Assembly: GCF_036173125.1 (NCBI RefSeq)
Contig: NZ_CP108054.1
Span: forward strand, 4,836,001 to 4,900,000
Origin: Streptomyces sp. NBC_00286
GTDB lineage: Bacteria > Actinomycetota > Actinomycetes > Streptomycetales > Streptomycetaceae
Direction of reading: 5' to 3'
Length of the DNA stretch: 64,000 nt
In this document: positions 42,043 to 49,807 of the stretch, in pieces
Position numbering within the stretch: position 1 is the first letter of the stretch
Layout of the letters: the number at the start of each line of letters is the position of its first letter
The notes under the pieces: generated by a model
The model's input: only the letters and a program-made list of their open reading frames with translations
Told to the model about the DNA's origin: nothing
Database searches by the model: none
Program-made: the position numbers and the translations under genes

Positions 42043-42942
42043 TCAGCCCCTGCACTGCTGGGCCGCGCTGCAGCCCCGGTTGTAGTCGTTCGCCGGGAGC
42101 GCCGGGATGTTCAGGTCCTGGTCCAGGTCGAGGTCGGCGGTCGGGTCGGCAATCGGGTCGTAGCGGTAGTTGGGGACGTAGTTGGGGTTCGGCACCCAGC
42201 GTTCCTCGTCGAAGGTGACGCTCTGCATCTCGAGCCGGCCGTTGACCGCCCGCCCCGTCAGGCGGTAGATCTGCACGCCGGTGATCGCCTGGGGCGGAAT
42301 CCTGTGGAAGAAGGCCCATTCGTCCTGGCTCCGGTAGTGCTCGTACATGGCCGGGTCCCCACGAAGCTGGTCGGGCACGTACAGGGGGACGCCGGTCACG
42401 AACCGCGGGTCGATCGTGTAGACGAAGGTCCTGACTTCGTGGGTCGAGTGTATGCAGTGGCTCATGACGAGCCATCCCACGACCGGGATGCTCTCGCCGA
42501 TCGTCCAGCCCGGCCCCTGGCAACGCGGCTCAGCGGCCTGGTTCGCGAGGGTGATCTGCCCCTGGCTCCGGGCGAACGGCACCGCGACGTCCCGCGTACC
42601 CGACGTGGAGATGTAGCCGCTGTCGTTGGACCCGTGTCCGCCGTGGACATGGTTCCTGAGGTCGTAGTTCGTTCCCCGGGCTGTGAAGCCGTTGGCGAAG
42701 ATGTCGTTCGGGTGCCGGGAGTCGCCGCGGTACACCACACCGGGCGTCGGTCTCTGCGACAGCGCGCCGTTGGGCTCGTCCTGCGCGCTCGCGGAACCGG
42801 TGGTCGTCACGAGCGCACCGGTGGCGATCAGCGTCACGAGAAGGAACCGCAGGACGAGATGGAAGGGCTTCGGCAGTCGGCGCTGCGTCCGCCACCGAGG
42901 CGCGCCGCGCTGGGGGCCCGCCACTGTGTGTGAGTGGGGCAT
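42043..42942 (-). CDS. Secreted Scabin/pierisin-like ADP-ribosyltransferase toxin
   Basis: The 299-residue protein has a long signal peptide (cleavage likely after SASA, residue 53). The mART fold shows all three signature sites: Arg72 in VVYRGDSRHP, STS in GYISTSGT (112-114), and the Q-x-E catalytic pair in YRSQDEWAF (Gln206, Glu208). Scabin of the plant pathogen S. scabies and pierisins modify guanine in DNA or nucleotides. The mature domain has an extra Cys-containing loop (134-168) and a ~45-residue acidic, Pro/Tyr-rich tail ending in two Cys. ATG at 42942 follows GGAG. A TetR gene lies downstream. Confidence 0.87.
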   Translation of the reverse strand: MPHSHTVAGPQRGAPRWRTQRRLPKPFHLVLRFLLVTLIATGALVTTTGSASAQDEPNGALSQRPTPGVVYRGDSRHPNDIFANGFTARGTNYDLRNHVHGGHGSNDSGYISTSGTRDVAVPFARSQGQITLANQAAEPRCQGPGWTIGESIPVVGWLVMSHCIHSTHEVRTFVYTIDPRFVTGVPLYVPDQLRGDPAMYEHYRSQDEWAFFHRIPPQAITGVQIYRLTGRAVNGRLEMQSVTFDEERWVPNPNYVPNYRYDPIADPTADLDLDQDLNIPALPANDYNRGCSAAQQCRG

Positions 42943-43203
42943 ACGTGGTTCTCCAGTGCTCGGTCTGCCGTTGTCCGGCCTGACTGCACCGAGGCTGGCG
43001 AGGGGAGAGTTGATGGTCACCCCCGTTTCATCAGGGAAATCAATTCGCGCCGGGTGAGGATTTGATTGGCGGAGGGGTTCGTTCGGTACGGCCGGCGGGG
43101 GTCGGGTCGGCGAAGGTCGGGTCGGCGACGCGCGCGTCACCTGTCGCCCTCGCTACTTGCAGCGACGGCCGCAGCCGCGCTCCTCATCCGGCTCCGATCA
43201 TGA

Positions 43204-43524
43204 TCAGAGAGCCGGATCCGACGGCCCCACGATCGCCCGCAGCGCCGCAAGGTGCCCCTGATACGCATCCCGGCCGCGCCGGGTCAGCCGGAGCCACACT
43301 CGCTGCCGGGTGTCGCGTACGGCCTTCCGCTGCTCGACGTAGCCGGCGTCCATCAGCACGGTGACGTGCTTGCTCAGCACGGAGGCAGAGAGATCGAGCT
43401 GCTTTTGGACCAGACCGAACTCCGCCTCGCCCGCAGCATCCAGGAGGGCGCAGATGCGCAGCCGGTTCGGGGCGTGGATGGTGGTGTCGAACCCCTCCAG
43501 CCGGTCGTGGATTTCGGCGCTCAC
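43204..43524 (-). CDS. Winged-helix regulator (MarR/ArsR-like, stand-alone)
   Basis: The 106-residue product has IHAPNRLRICALLDAAGEAEFGLVQKQLDLSASVLSKHVTVLMDAGYVEQRKAVRDTRQRVWLRLTRRGRDAYQGHLAAL, the HTH_27 pattern. GTG at 43524 overlaps the stop of the membrane-protein gene (GTGA). It probably binds the three TTTCC-N5-GGAAA dyads upstream of the pair. Confidence 0.88.
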   Translation of the reverse strand: MSAEIHDRLEGFDTTIHAPNRLRICALLDAAGEAEFGLVQKQLDLSASVLSKHVTVLMDAGYVEQRKAVRDTRQRVWLRLTRRGRDAYQGHLAALRAIVGPSDPAL

Positions 43525-44012
43525 GGCGTCTTCCGGTGCAGGCGTACGAAGGCAAGGTGGAAGCCGACGGACACGGCGACACCGATCAGCGAGGCCGCGA
43601 ACAGCCACACCGGCCGTCCAGTGGCGCGGAAAGCGAACCCCGCTCCCACCAGCAGCACGGGCAGGCCGATGGTGAGCGGCACGGTCGCCCGCTTCGGCAG
43701 TACGTCCAACCGCAGCGCCACCCCGGTCTTGGCGCGCCACGCGTTCCCCGCGACGACGAACAGCGCCAGGTACACCGCGGCACTCGTCACGAGGATGGTC
43801 ATCCACGCGGAACGCGGCAGCAGCCACTCCGGGTCGGCCATGAAGCCTCCGAACGTGATCGGGAGCGCGGCGATGTAGAGCGTGAGCGTGATGAAGAACC
43901 AGTTCGGCCACGGTGTGGCCGACAGCGCCGCGGCGGAGGCCCGTACGTGCTCGGTGTCGGCCAGGGCGGCATGGGCCTGCTCGGGCGTCAGTCGCACCCC
44001 GTTAGTTTCCAT
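43521..44012 (-). CDS. Four-helix membrane protein paired with the winged-helix regulator
   Basis: The 163-residue product METNGVRLTPEQAHAALADTEHVRASAAALSATPWPNWFFITLTLYIAALPITF has four hydrophobic helices and a cytoplasmic N-terminal helix. It resembles a Streptomyces family of unknown function always encoded with such regulators. The ATG at 44012 lies within the first operator dyad; no ribosome site is clear. Confidence 0.82.
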   Translation of the reverse strand: METNGVRLTPEQAHAALADTEHVRASAAALSATPWPNWFFITLTLYIAALPITFGGFMADPEWLLPRSAWMTILVTSAAVYLALFVVAGNAWRAKTGVALRLDVLPKRATVPLTIGLPVLLVGAGFAFRATGRPVWLFAASLIGVAVSVGFHLAFVRLHRKTP

Positions 44013-44071
44013 ACCGGAAAGAGTAGCGGCCAGTTTCCGGCATGGAAAGAGACGAGTTTCCAGCACGGCAA
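44006..44071. promoter_or_regulatory. Three TTTCC-N5-GGAAA operators
   Basis: TTTCC-N5-GGAAA at 44006-44020 and 44034-44048, and TTTCC-N5-GGCAA at 44057-44071, spaced 28 and 23 bp apart. The first covers the start codon of the membrane gene, ideal for autorepression. Confidence 0.75.
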
Positions 44072-44077
44072 GTGACC

Positions 44078-44106
44078 TGTCCGGCACTTTCGGCGAGTGC
44101 CGGACA
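44078..44106 (-). terminator. Hairpin after the HAAS-type membrane gene
   Basis: TGTCCGGCAC (44078-44087) and GTGCCGGACA (44097-44106) form a 10-bp stem, between the 44162 stop and the operator array. Confidence 0.7.
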
Positions 44107-44161
44107 CCGCTGGTCGTACAGAGTCGTACACAACCGCCCGTACTGCCTGCCGCACGAGGCC

Positions 44162-44740
44162 TCACTCACTGTCGGCCGTGGCGGCCTTCGCGTTCCGTTT
44201 GTCGCTGACCACGTAGGCGAGTCCGGGAAGAAGCAGAGCCGCGATGAACCACACCTGAAGCGTGAACAACACCTCATCCCCGACCAGCCATCTGGTGAGC
44301 AGTGCTGCAGGCAGGACGACGACGAGGGTGAGCGCCCAGTTCTTGACTATGCCCAGACTGCCGCGCCGCGTTTCCCAGACGACCGTGACGGCCGCGAGAA
44401 GCACGTAGAAGGCTATGCGATCGACGGTCAGCTCCACCTGCCCGGTCCAATGGAACAGGCAGGAGAACAGCAGCACGACGCCGAATACGGAGCAGGTCAT
44501 CGCGACCATACGCAGCACCCGGAGGGCGAGCGGAGCGCGGGCCCGTGCCCACGTCGCGGCAAACGCTCTGACATCGCCACCGACGACGTCCTGAGGTGTA
44601 CGGCCCGCAGCCTCCGCGTCTTCCAGGTGCGCCGTGAGCTCGTCGAGCATCTCCCGTACGGATGCGTCATCGATCCCTCTGTACTCCCAGTTGCTGCGAC
44701 AGACCGCGAGTATCTGCTCGTTCGTCATGGCGTGCGTCAT
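44162..44740 (-). CDS. HAAS-type membrane protein paired with PadR
   Basis: The 192-residue protein has an N-terminal helical domain (NEQILAVCRSNWEYRGIDDASVREMLDELTAHLEDAEAAGRTPQDVVG) of the HAAS kind, then five hydrophobic helices. These proteins are regularly encoded after PadR repressors and probably act as membrane partners in stress response. ATG at 44740 follows GGGGGAGAG. Tandem 17-bp repeats separate it from padR. Confidence 0.82.
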   Translation of the reverse strand: MTHAMTNEQILAVCRSNWEYRGIDDASVREMLDELTAHLEDAEAAGRTPQDVVGGDVRAFAATWARARAPLALRVLRMVAMTCSVFGVVLLFSCLFHWTGQVELTVDRIAFYVLLAAVTVVWETRRGSLGIVKNWALTLVVVLPAALLTRWLVGDEVLFTLQVWFIAALLLPGLAYVVSDKRNAKAATADSE

Positions 44741-44761
44741 GGCGCGCTCTCCCCCGTGATG

Positions 44762-44844
44762 GATTCGGTGTCCGTCAGGTTTCGGTGTCCGTCAGGTTTC
44801 GGTCCGTCAGGTTTCGGTGTCCGTCAGGATTCGGTGTCCGTCAG
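44762..44844. repeat. Five tandem 17-bp repeats across the padR 3' end
   Basis: The unit GATTCGGTGTCCGTCAG or GTTTCGGTGTCCGTCAG recurs five times (one copy is 15 bp), plus a partial copy. Each unit carries an in-phase stop for one frame of the leftward strand, so repeat number changes the PadR tail and the padR-membrane gene spacing. Confidence 0.85.
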
Positions 44845-45183
44845 GATTCGGTCCACCTGCCCGGTGAAGGCGCGCCACACGGCCTGGCCGCTGGTCAGTT
44901 CGGCGCGCCCGGCCTCGGTCAGGCGGTAGTACTTGCGCGGGGCGCCGCCGCTCGAGGACGGCGCGCGGTACGAGGAGATGAGCCGCGCCCGTTCCATCCG
45001 GGCGAGCAGCGGATAGATGCTGCCCTCGCTCACCAACTCAAGCCCACTGTCCGCCAGCGCCTCCACGAACTCGTAGCCGTACCGCGGCCGACTGGAGATC
45101 AGCGACAGCAGACACAAATCAAGGACCCCACGCAGGAGCTGACTGCGCCGCTGGTCATCCGATTCGGGCGCCCCCTTTATCAT
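44824..45183 (-). CDS. PadR-family repressor, probably leaderless
   Basis: The 119-residue product has the PadR winged helix: LLRGVLDLCLLSLISSRPRYGYEFVEALADSGLELVSEGSIYPLLARMERARLISSYRAPSSSGGAPRKYYRLTEAGRAEL. Upstream on its strand is TTGCGG, 17 bases, TACCTT, 7 bases, ATG (45183), which places the start at the transcript 5' end. It probably represses its own pair with the membrane protein. Its last codons are made of the tandem repeat. Confidence 0.88.
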   Translation of the reverse strand: MIKGAPESDDQRRSQLLRGVLDLCLLSLISSRPRYGYEFVEALADSGLELVSEGSIYPLLARMERARLISSYRAPSSSGGAPRKYYRLTEAGRAELTSGQAVWRAFTGQVDRILTDTES

Positions 45184-45274
45184 GCGGTACAAGGTAGTCG
45201 GCATTGCCATGCACCGCAAGACACTTGCGCCGCAGGGCAGCCAGCCACCACGCAGGAACTCAGTCGATCCGGCC

Positions 45275-45330
45275 CCGTCCCGGCTCGGTCCCGACCCGTC
45301 CCGGCTCGGTCCCGACCCGTCCCGGCTCGG
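45275..45330. repeat. Two and two-thirds 21-bp repeats upstream of padR
   Basis: CCGTCCCGGCTCGGTCCCGA-C at 45275-45295, 45296-45316 and partly 45317-45330. Period 21 bp means each unit faces the same side of the helix. Confidence 0.75.
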
Positions 45331-45732
45331 CAATTCCCACACTTCGAATCAGAGTGATATACATCACGCCGGAATTTTACCGAATGGGATTGATTGACTG
45401 ATTACTGCTGGTAACAGCTGCACTCTTTTGAATCTCAATCGGGCATTCTCCACCACAGGTGGCAATTCAACCGATTCTCGAGGTCGGCGAAATTAGCACC
45501 CGCGACGGCCGGAGAGCCTCTTCGTCCTGGTCACTGGTGTGTGCGGGTGGCGGAGATTGTGTGCCGACGGCTGAATCCGTACGTCCTTATGGGCCGGGCG
45601 GACCTCGTCAGGGCCGGTCGGCGGTAGTACGGACGTTCATTGCCCGGTGCGCTCGCCGGTCCCCATAATGACCGGGCTCGCCAGCGCTGCGCTGCTTTGC
45701 TGCCAATGCCGGACCACTGAGTGAGGCCACGT
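45331..45732. other. Intergenic region, no gene seen
   Basis: The first 150 bases are A+T-rich for this genome. It holds the promoter of the CAP gene and perhaps distal padR sites. No coding region is recognised. Confidence 0.5.
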
Positions 45733-46524
45733 ATGAACAAGCATCGCCAGAAAAAGAAGCGCCGGAAGATATCCCGTACCGCAGTCATCGTGGTGGCTGC
45801 GGGCGCCGTGGGTATTCCTTCGGTCGCACTGGCGAGCGGCAGCGAGCTGGGAGGCTTGCGCAGTGTGGCGTCCTCCTGGCTGGGATGGGGCGGCGGCACA
45901 TCGGATCAAGTAGCCGACGCGGAGCCCTCGCGGACGCCCTCCGCGTCCCCGGACACCCCCAAGGCGAGCCCTTCTCCTCGTACCACTCCGGCGAAAACCC
46001 GGAAAGCCTCCCCCTCGGCGTCCAAGAGCCCCAGTCCCACCCCGACGCGTCCCCGCACCAAGCCCGACAGGCCTGCTCCGCCTCCAAGCACGCCGACTCC
46101 GAAGACCACGCGTCCCAGCAAAGCTCCGAGCGCCCCCGCCAGCCCTGCGGATTCCGGCCCCACGAGTCGTGTGCTGGCTCTGGTCAACGCAGAACGCGAG
46201 AAGGCAGGTTGCGGCCCGGTGACCACGAACGCCAAGCTCACCAAGGCTGCCCAGAACCACAGCCAGGACATGGCCGACCACAAGAACATGTCGCACACCG
46301 GTTCCGACGGTTCGGACATGGGCGAGCGGCTCGCTCGCGTCGGATACAACTTCAGGTCGGCCGGCGAGAACGTCGCCGCCGGATACGGCACCCCCGAAAG
46401 CGTCATGGACGGCTGGATGAACAGCCCCGGCCACAAGGCCAACATCCTCAACTGCGGCTTCAAGGAGCTCGGCATCGGCCTGGCCCAGCCGGGCAACTAC
46501 TGGACGCAGAACTTCGGGTCGTAG
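45733..46524 (+). CDS. Secreted CAP (SCP/PR1) domain protein
   Basis: The 263-residue product has a basic N-terminus and signal helix (SRTAVIVVAAGAVGIPSVALA), then a ~100-residue Ser/Pro/Thr/Lys-rich linker. The C-terminal CAP domain reads VLALVNAEREKAGCGPVTTNAKLTKAAQNHSQDMADHKNMSHTGSDGSDMGERL and AGENVAAGYGTPESVMDGWMNSPGHKANILNCGFKELGIGLA, with the two His (NHSQ, MSH) and Cys pair of the family. Extracellular; function of bacterial CAP proteins is unclear. ATG at 45733 follows GAGG. Confidence 0.92.
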   Translation: MNKHRQKKKRRKISRTAVIVVAAGAVGIPSVALASGSELGGLRSVASSWLGWGGGTSDQVADAEPSRTPSASPDTPKASPSPRTTPAKTRKASPSASKSPSPTPTRPRTKPDRPAPPPSTPTPKTTRPSKAPSAPASPADSGPTSRVLALVNAEREKAGCGPVTTNAKLTKAAQNHSQDMADHKNMSHTGSDGSDMGERLARVGYNFRSAGENVAAGYGTPESVMDGWMNSPGHKANILNCGFKELGIGLAQPGNYWTQNFGS

Positions 46525-46629
46525 CCGGACGGCATCCCTGGCATGGGCCGACCTGCCCGCCGCGTCACGGTGTGTGGTTCGGGGGGCCGCCGTGGCCGGT
46601 TGAGGGCATCCATCTGCAGGGAGACGTCT

Positions 46630-47175
46630 GTGATCGTCTGGGTGAACGGTGCATTCGGCAGCGGGAAGAGCACGCTGGTGGATGAACTACGTCCGCGCTG
46701 GCCCGAGGCGCTGGTCTATGACCCGGAGATGGTCGGCTACGTGCTGCGCGAGATCGTTGAAGGACCAACCGGCGACTTTCAGGATCTGCGGCTGTGGAGG
46801 CGGCAGGTCGCGGACCTTGCCGTGGGACTCGTCGAGGAGTATGAGCGACCCGTTCTGGTGCCCATGACGCTGGTCAACCCCGGCTATGTCGAGGAGATCT
46901 TCGGCGCCCTGAAGGACGCGGGGATAGCTGTCCACCACTTCTTCCTCAAGGTCTCCGAGGACGTGTTGGTGAAGCGGATCGAAGGGCGGAGCTTCACGCC
47001 TGACGATCCCGCGCAGGATGAACGGGTGCGCGGGTGGTGCAAGTCCAAGATCGAGTCCTGTATGGCCGCAGTGGACTCGCTGCCCAGTGACACCGTGTTC
47101 CTGGACGGCGAGCTGAGCCCGCGGGAGTTGGCCGACGGCGTGCTGGCCCGCGTCGGCGCGGCCCCGGCCCGGTAA
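46630..47175 (+). CDS. P-loop kinase-like NTPase (AAA_33/TmrB type)
   Basis: The 181-residue protein starts VIVWVNGAFGSGKSTLVDELRPRWPEALVYDPEMVGYVLRE. The Walker A GAFGSGKST and the DPEMVGYVLR match TmrB-like and chloramphenicol-phosphotransferase-like kinases, and GWCKSKIESCMAA is the lid-like region. TmrB gives tunicamycin resistance in Bacillus; the substrate here is unknown. GTG at 46630 follows GGGAG. Confidence 0.85.
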   Translation: MIVWVNGAFGSGKSTLVDELRPRWPEALVYDPEMVGYVLREIVEGPTGDFQDLRLWRRQVADLAVGLVEEYERPVLVPMTLVNPGYVEEIFGALKDAGIAVHHFFLKVSEDVLVKRIEGRSFTPDDPAQDERVRGWCKSKIESCMAAVDSLPSDTVFLDGELSPRELADGVLARVGAAPAR

Positions 47176-47291
47176 TCCGGGACCTCGCCGACAGTCGGCC
47201 ACTGGAGCGTCGCTCGGTCTCGAAGGAAGGGGCCCAGGGGTTCCGGCCCGGCGATCGCATGGATCGGTTCACGTCAGAACGCGCGACAGCG

Positions 47292-47343
47292 GAGAGCGCG
47301 AGTTCGATGCTCGTCGCCCGCTCCATGCGAAACCCCAGGTCAG
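47292..47343. repeat. Decayed tRNA 3' end, copy A
   Basis: GCGAG-TTCGATG-CTCGT keeps a tRNA T-arm shape (5-bp stem, seven-base TTCGA loop), followed by an acceptor-like CGCCCGCTCCA and AAACCCCAGGTCAG. No D-arm or anticodon arm precedes. The same 52-base string recurs at 49684-49732. Confidence 0.55.
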
Positions 47344-47543
47344 TGGCCTGGAGCTTCGGTCTTGCCGCTGCCTCCCCTGTCCTTCTGGGCCGGCCCGTAC
47401 TGCTTGCGCGCCTCAGCCAGTTGATGCCCACGGGCCTCCGCCAGAAGGCGGCGCGATCCGGCTTCCACCTCGGCGGGCTCCACTCCGGCCGAGTACAGCT
47501 CCTGCTCCAGGGTCTCCCAGTCCTGCGGGGCCTTCTTGGGCAT
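47340..47543 (-). pseudogene. XRE/HigA-type antitoxin, C-terminus lost
   Basis: The 67-residue product starts MPKKAPQDWETLEQELYSAGVEPAEVEAGSRRLLAEARGHQLAEARKQYG, the typical opening of actinobacterial XRE antitoxins that precede a HigB-like partner. The helix-turn-helix expected next (LTQKDVAAKMGVS...) is replaced by AQKDRGGSGKTEAPGH and a stop inside the decayed tRNA end. No toxin gene is found. Confidence 0.65.
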
Positions 47544-47611
47544 GCCTGCTCCTCGTCAATCGCCTGTGTCGCCGGTGTGGCCGCGGCAGCCCATCGGGGC
47601 CGGGCTCGGTT

Positions 47612-47800
47612 GCCGAAGCCCGGAAGCGCGGAGTCACCCACACGACCTTCCGCCGCATCACCGAGGCACTGAATCTCAACGGCTCCCTGCGCGAGGACCT
47701 GCGCCAACTGCTCATCAGCAACCGCCCGCAGCAGTACACGCCGCCGCTGTGGAGCATCACGGCCAGTGGCCCGACGGACCATGGGGAACCGACACCATGA
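47612..47800 (+). pseudogene. RGVTHT-motif gene fragment
   Basis: The open frame reads AEARKRGVTHTTFRRITEALNLNGSLREDLRQLLIS and ends TGA at 47798, overlapping the next ATG. Paralogue of the fragment at 19474-19752. The 5' part is missing. Function unknown. Confidence 0.5.
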
Positions 47801-48174
47801 GCGCATTCAGCAGCGACCTCGGCCTGAGCGTGCAGGACACCACCGGCAACGGCACCGAACTCGACGTGGCAACCAACTTGCTGAACGGCGACATCAGACT
47901 GTCGATCCTCTGGACCCAAGAAATCCTGCTGTCCCCGGACGACGCCGACCAGGTAGCCCAAGCCCTTCAACAGGCCGCGGAACAAGGGCGCAGGATCGCA
48001 GCGGACACAAGGCGGCAGTTCGACGAGCGCCACTCAGGCTCAACCGAGCCTAAGGGCTGTCCCGCAAAGATCGGTTTGAGTGGCCCGGGGCGCTTGACCC
48101 CGGGCTTGCGGTCAATCAGGCGACCGCTCCACCCGCGTTTTGGATCAGCTGCTGGAGCACCTTCACCGTGGTGA
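47797..48174 (+). CDS. Hypothetical protein with altered C-terminus
   Basis: The ATG overlaps the preceding stop (ATGA). The product MSAFSSDLGLSVQDTTGNGTELDVATNLLNGDIRLSILWTQEILLSPDDADQVAQALQQAAEQGRRIAADTRRQ is acidic and unrecognised. After codon ~84 it runs into IS-like GGGCTGTCCCGCAAAG (48055-48070) and across the end of the marR gene, so the natural stop was probably lost. Confidence 0.55.
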   Translation: MSAFSSDLGLSVQDTTGNGTELDVATNLLNGDIRLSILWTQEILLSPDDADQVAQALQQAAEQGRRIAADTRRQFDERHSGSTEPKGCPAKIGLSGPGRLTPGLRSIRRPLHPRFGSAAGAPSPW

Positions 48175-48583
48175 CGTAGTCCGCGTCGTCGATGCCCTCG
48201 TGGAGGGCGGCGCGGATCGCGGGGGCATTGCGGGCCAGATCGACGCGGGCCTGTTCCCCTTCCGGGGTGAGCCACAGCCGGTCCTCGGTGTCCTGGGTCA
48301 GCCAGCCGCGTTCAAGGAGCCTCTCTGCTTCCGCCGCCAGGTCGTCCTCTGGACGGATGTAGGAGGTCATTGCCTCCCGCAGCTCGGACAGGGTCATCCC
48401 CTCGCCGTCGGGCGAGATGTCGTTCACCGATAGGTTGCGCAGCAGCCAGAATTGGGGCTGGGTGTAGCCCTTTTCGGCCTGCTGGGCACGGGTGTACGCG
48501 ATGAGCGCTTCGTAGGCGACACCGGTCCAGTACGCGGCGGGCTGTCCGGCGAGTTCGGCGTCGAGGATCTGCTGTGTCGTCAT
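48116..48583 (-). CDS. MarR-type winged-helix protein
   Basis: The 155-residue product MTTQQILDAELAGQPAAYWTGVAYEALIAYTRAQQAEKGYTQPQFWLLRNLSVNDISPDGEGMTLSELREAMTSYIRPEDDLAAEAERLLERGWLTQDTEDRLWLTPEGEQARVDLARN has the MarR winged helix and terminal helices. ATG at 48583 follows GGAGGGG. Ligand and targets are unknown; it is the only intact regulator in the scarred 47-50 kb zone. Confidence 0.85.
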   Translation of the reverse strand: MTTQQILDAELAGQPAAYWTGVAYEALIAYTRAQQAEKGYTQPQFWLLRNLSVNDISPDGEGMTLSELREAMTSYIRPEDDLAAEAERLLERGWLTQDTEDRLWLTPEGEQARVDLARNAPAIRAALHEGIDDADYVTTVKVLQQLIQNAGGAVA

Positions 48584-48719
48584 GGGGTATCCCCTCCGTG
48601 TTTCAGTGTGGAGCCCGCACACCGTGCAGGTCGTGGTGAGACCGTATGACCTCAAGTTCGGTTGAGGGCAAGCAGGTGATCTTCCGGGCGACTGTGGGTG
48701 CGGGAAGGAGGAACCTTGC

Positions 48720-48948
48720 CTCTGGCCCGGCAGCTAAGGGTTACTTGAGGCGTCGACCCCCGCCACGGACCGATCAACTCCCGGATTGGAAGGAGGAGCA
48801 CAACCGCTCGCACAAGCAGGTCAGGGCCCGCGTCGAGCACACCTTCGCCCGCATGAAGGACTGGAAGATCCTGCGCGACGGCCGACTCAAAGGCGACGGC
48901 GTCCACCACGCCATCCTCGGCATCGCCCGCCTGCACGAGCTCCGGTAG
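48720..48948 (+). pseudogene. IS5-family transposase C-terminal relic
   Basis: LPDWKEEHNRSHKQVRARVEHTFARMKDWKILRDGRLKGDGVHHAILGIARLHEL is the conserved end of IS5/IS1647-type transposases (the Glu of DDE in RARVEHTFARMK). The catalytic Asp residues upstream are missing. Confidence 0.8.
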
Positions 48949-49807
48949 GCAAGTGCGTCGTCAACGATGACGCCGCGAGCGGTGATCGCCCGATCCCACC
49001 GGGGAAGGGCAGAGATCTGATCCAGCGTCACCGTCTCGTTCATACCCGGCCACGGCCGTCCAGACAGGCCCATGCGCCAGCGCTCTCCCTGAAGGCCAAC
49101 CACTCATGAATGCGGGTGGACCGTCACGACCGACCCACACCACCCCAGCCACGACACTCGCGATCATCTACACCCCTGAACGCCGCTCCAGTGCATGCTT
49201 CCTCGAAGGAAGCCCGTCCCCAAGGCAGTTCGGCGCGGCACCGGCCCATCTCACTTTCCGCCTCATTCAGCACCGCTCACGGCCGTTCAGATCGGACCTG
49301 GGCTGGCCCGTCGACTGGCGGCCGACCGTCCTTACCGCGGGGGGTACCTGCCGACGGGAACTCGCGAGGTCGGGCGACCCCATGACCCCACGTGAACGCC
49401 CCTACACACAGCCGATCGCCCCACCACCACAGTTGGAAAGCGTGCGCCTGTCATCGACCTGGGTCAGAGGTGTGCGCGGTCGGCGCTGACAGGTCATTGC
49501 CTGGCCATCGACGAAGCCCAGCCGTCGGTTAGGTCCCGGACGAGTCTCCGGGCCGCCCCCAGACAGGCCAGGGATGCAACCATTCCCTTCAGAGCTGGAA
49601 CCCCCGGAAGCCGACCGCGCGCTTGAGACCATAGCCGCAGGCACTGACGACGGACCTGGTGGATGATCGCAGCTACCCATGCTGAGAGCGCGAGTGCGCC
49701 CGTCACCCGCTCCACGACAAACCCCAGGTCAGAGACCGGGGGTTGTTTATCGTCTATTCCTGCGGGCGGGGCGCAACAGTCGCACCATAAGGCCTGGGCG
49801 CCATGGC
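48949..49807. other. 859-base region without a recognisable gene
   Basis: Several frames are open but none shows conserved sequence. It contains the second decayed tRNA end (49684-49732). It is best read as degenerate mobile-element debris. Confidence 0.55.
49684..49732. repeat. Decayed tRNA 3' end, copy B
   Basis: GAGAGCGCGAG...CGTCACCCGCTCCA...AAACCCCAGGTCAG matches copy A at 47292 with a 3-base loss in the T loop. Direct repeats 2.39 kb apart bracket the scarred region. Confidence 0.55.

Noticed and set aside
44762..44844. Tandem repeats considered as a CRISPR array
   Set aside because: Units are 17 bp with no unique spacers; simple tandem repeat. The same holds for 45275-45330 and 57081-57521.
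47206..47314. Complete tRNA ending in the CCCGCTCCA of copy A
   Set aside because: The only possible acceptor partner upstream is about 108 bases away and no D-arm or anticodon arm can be drawn; only the 3' end remains.
49106..49489. Rightward 127-codon frame
   Set aside because: No conserved sequence, composition or ribosome site; surrounded by mobile debris.
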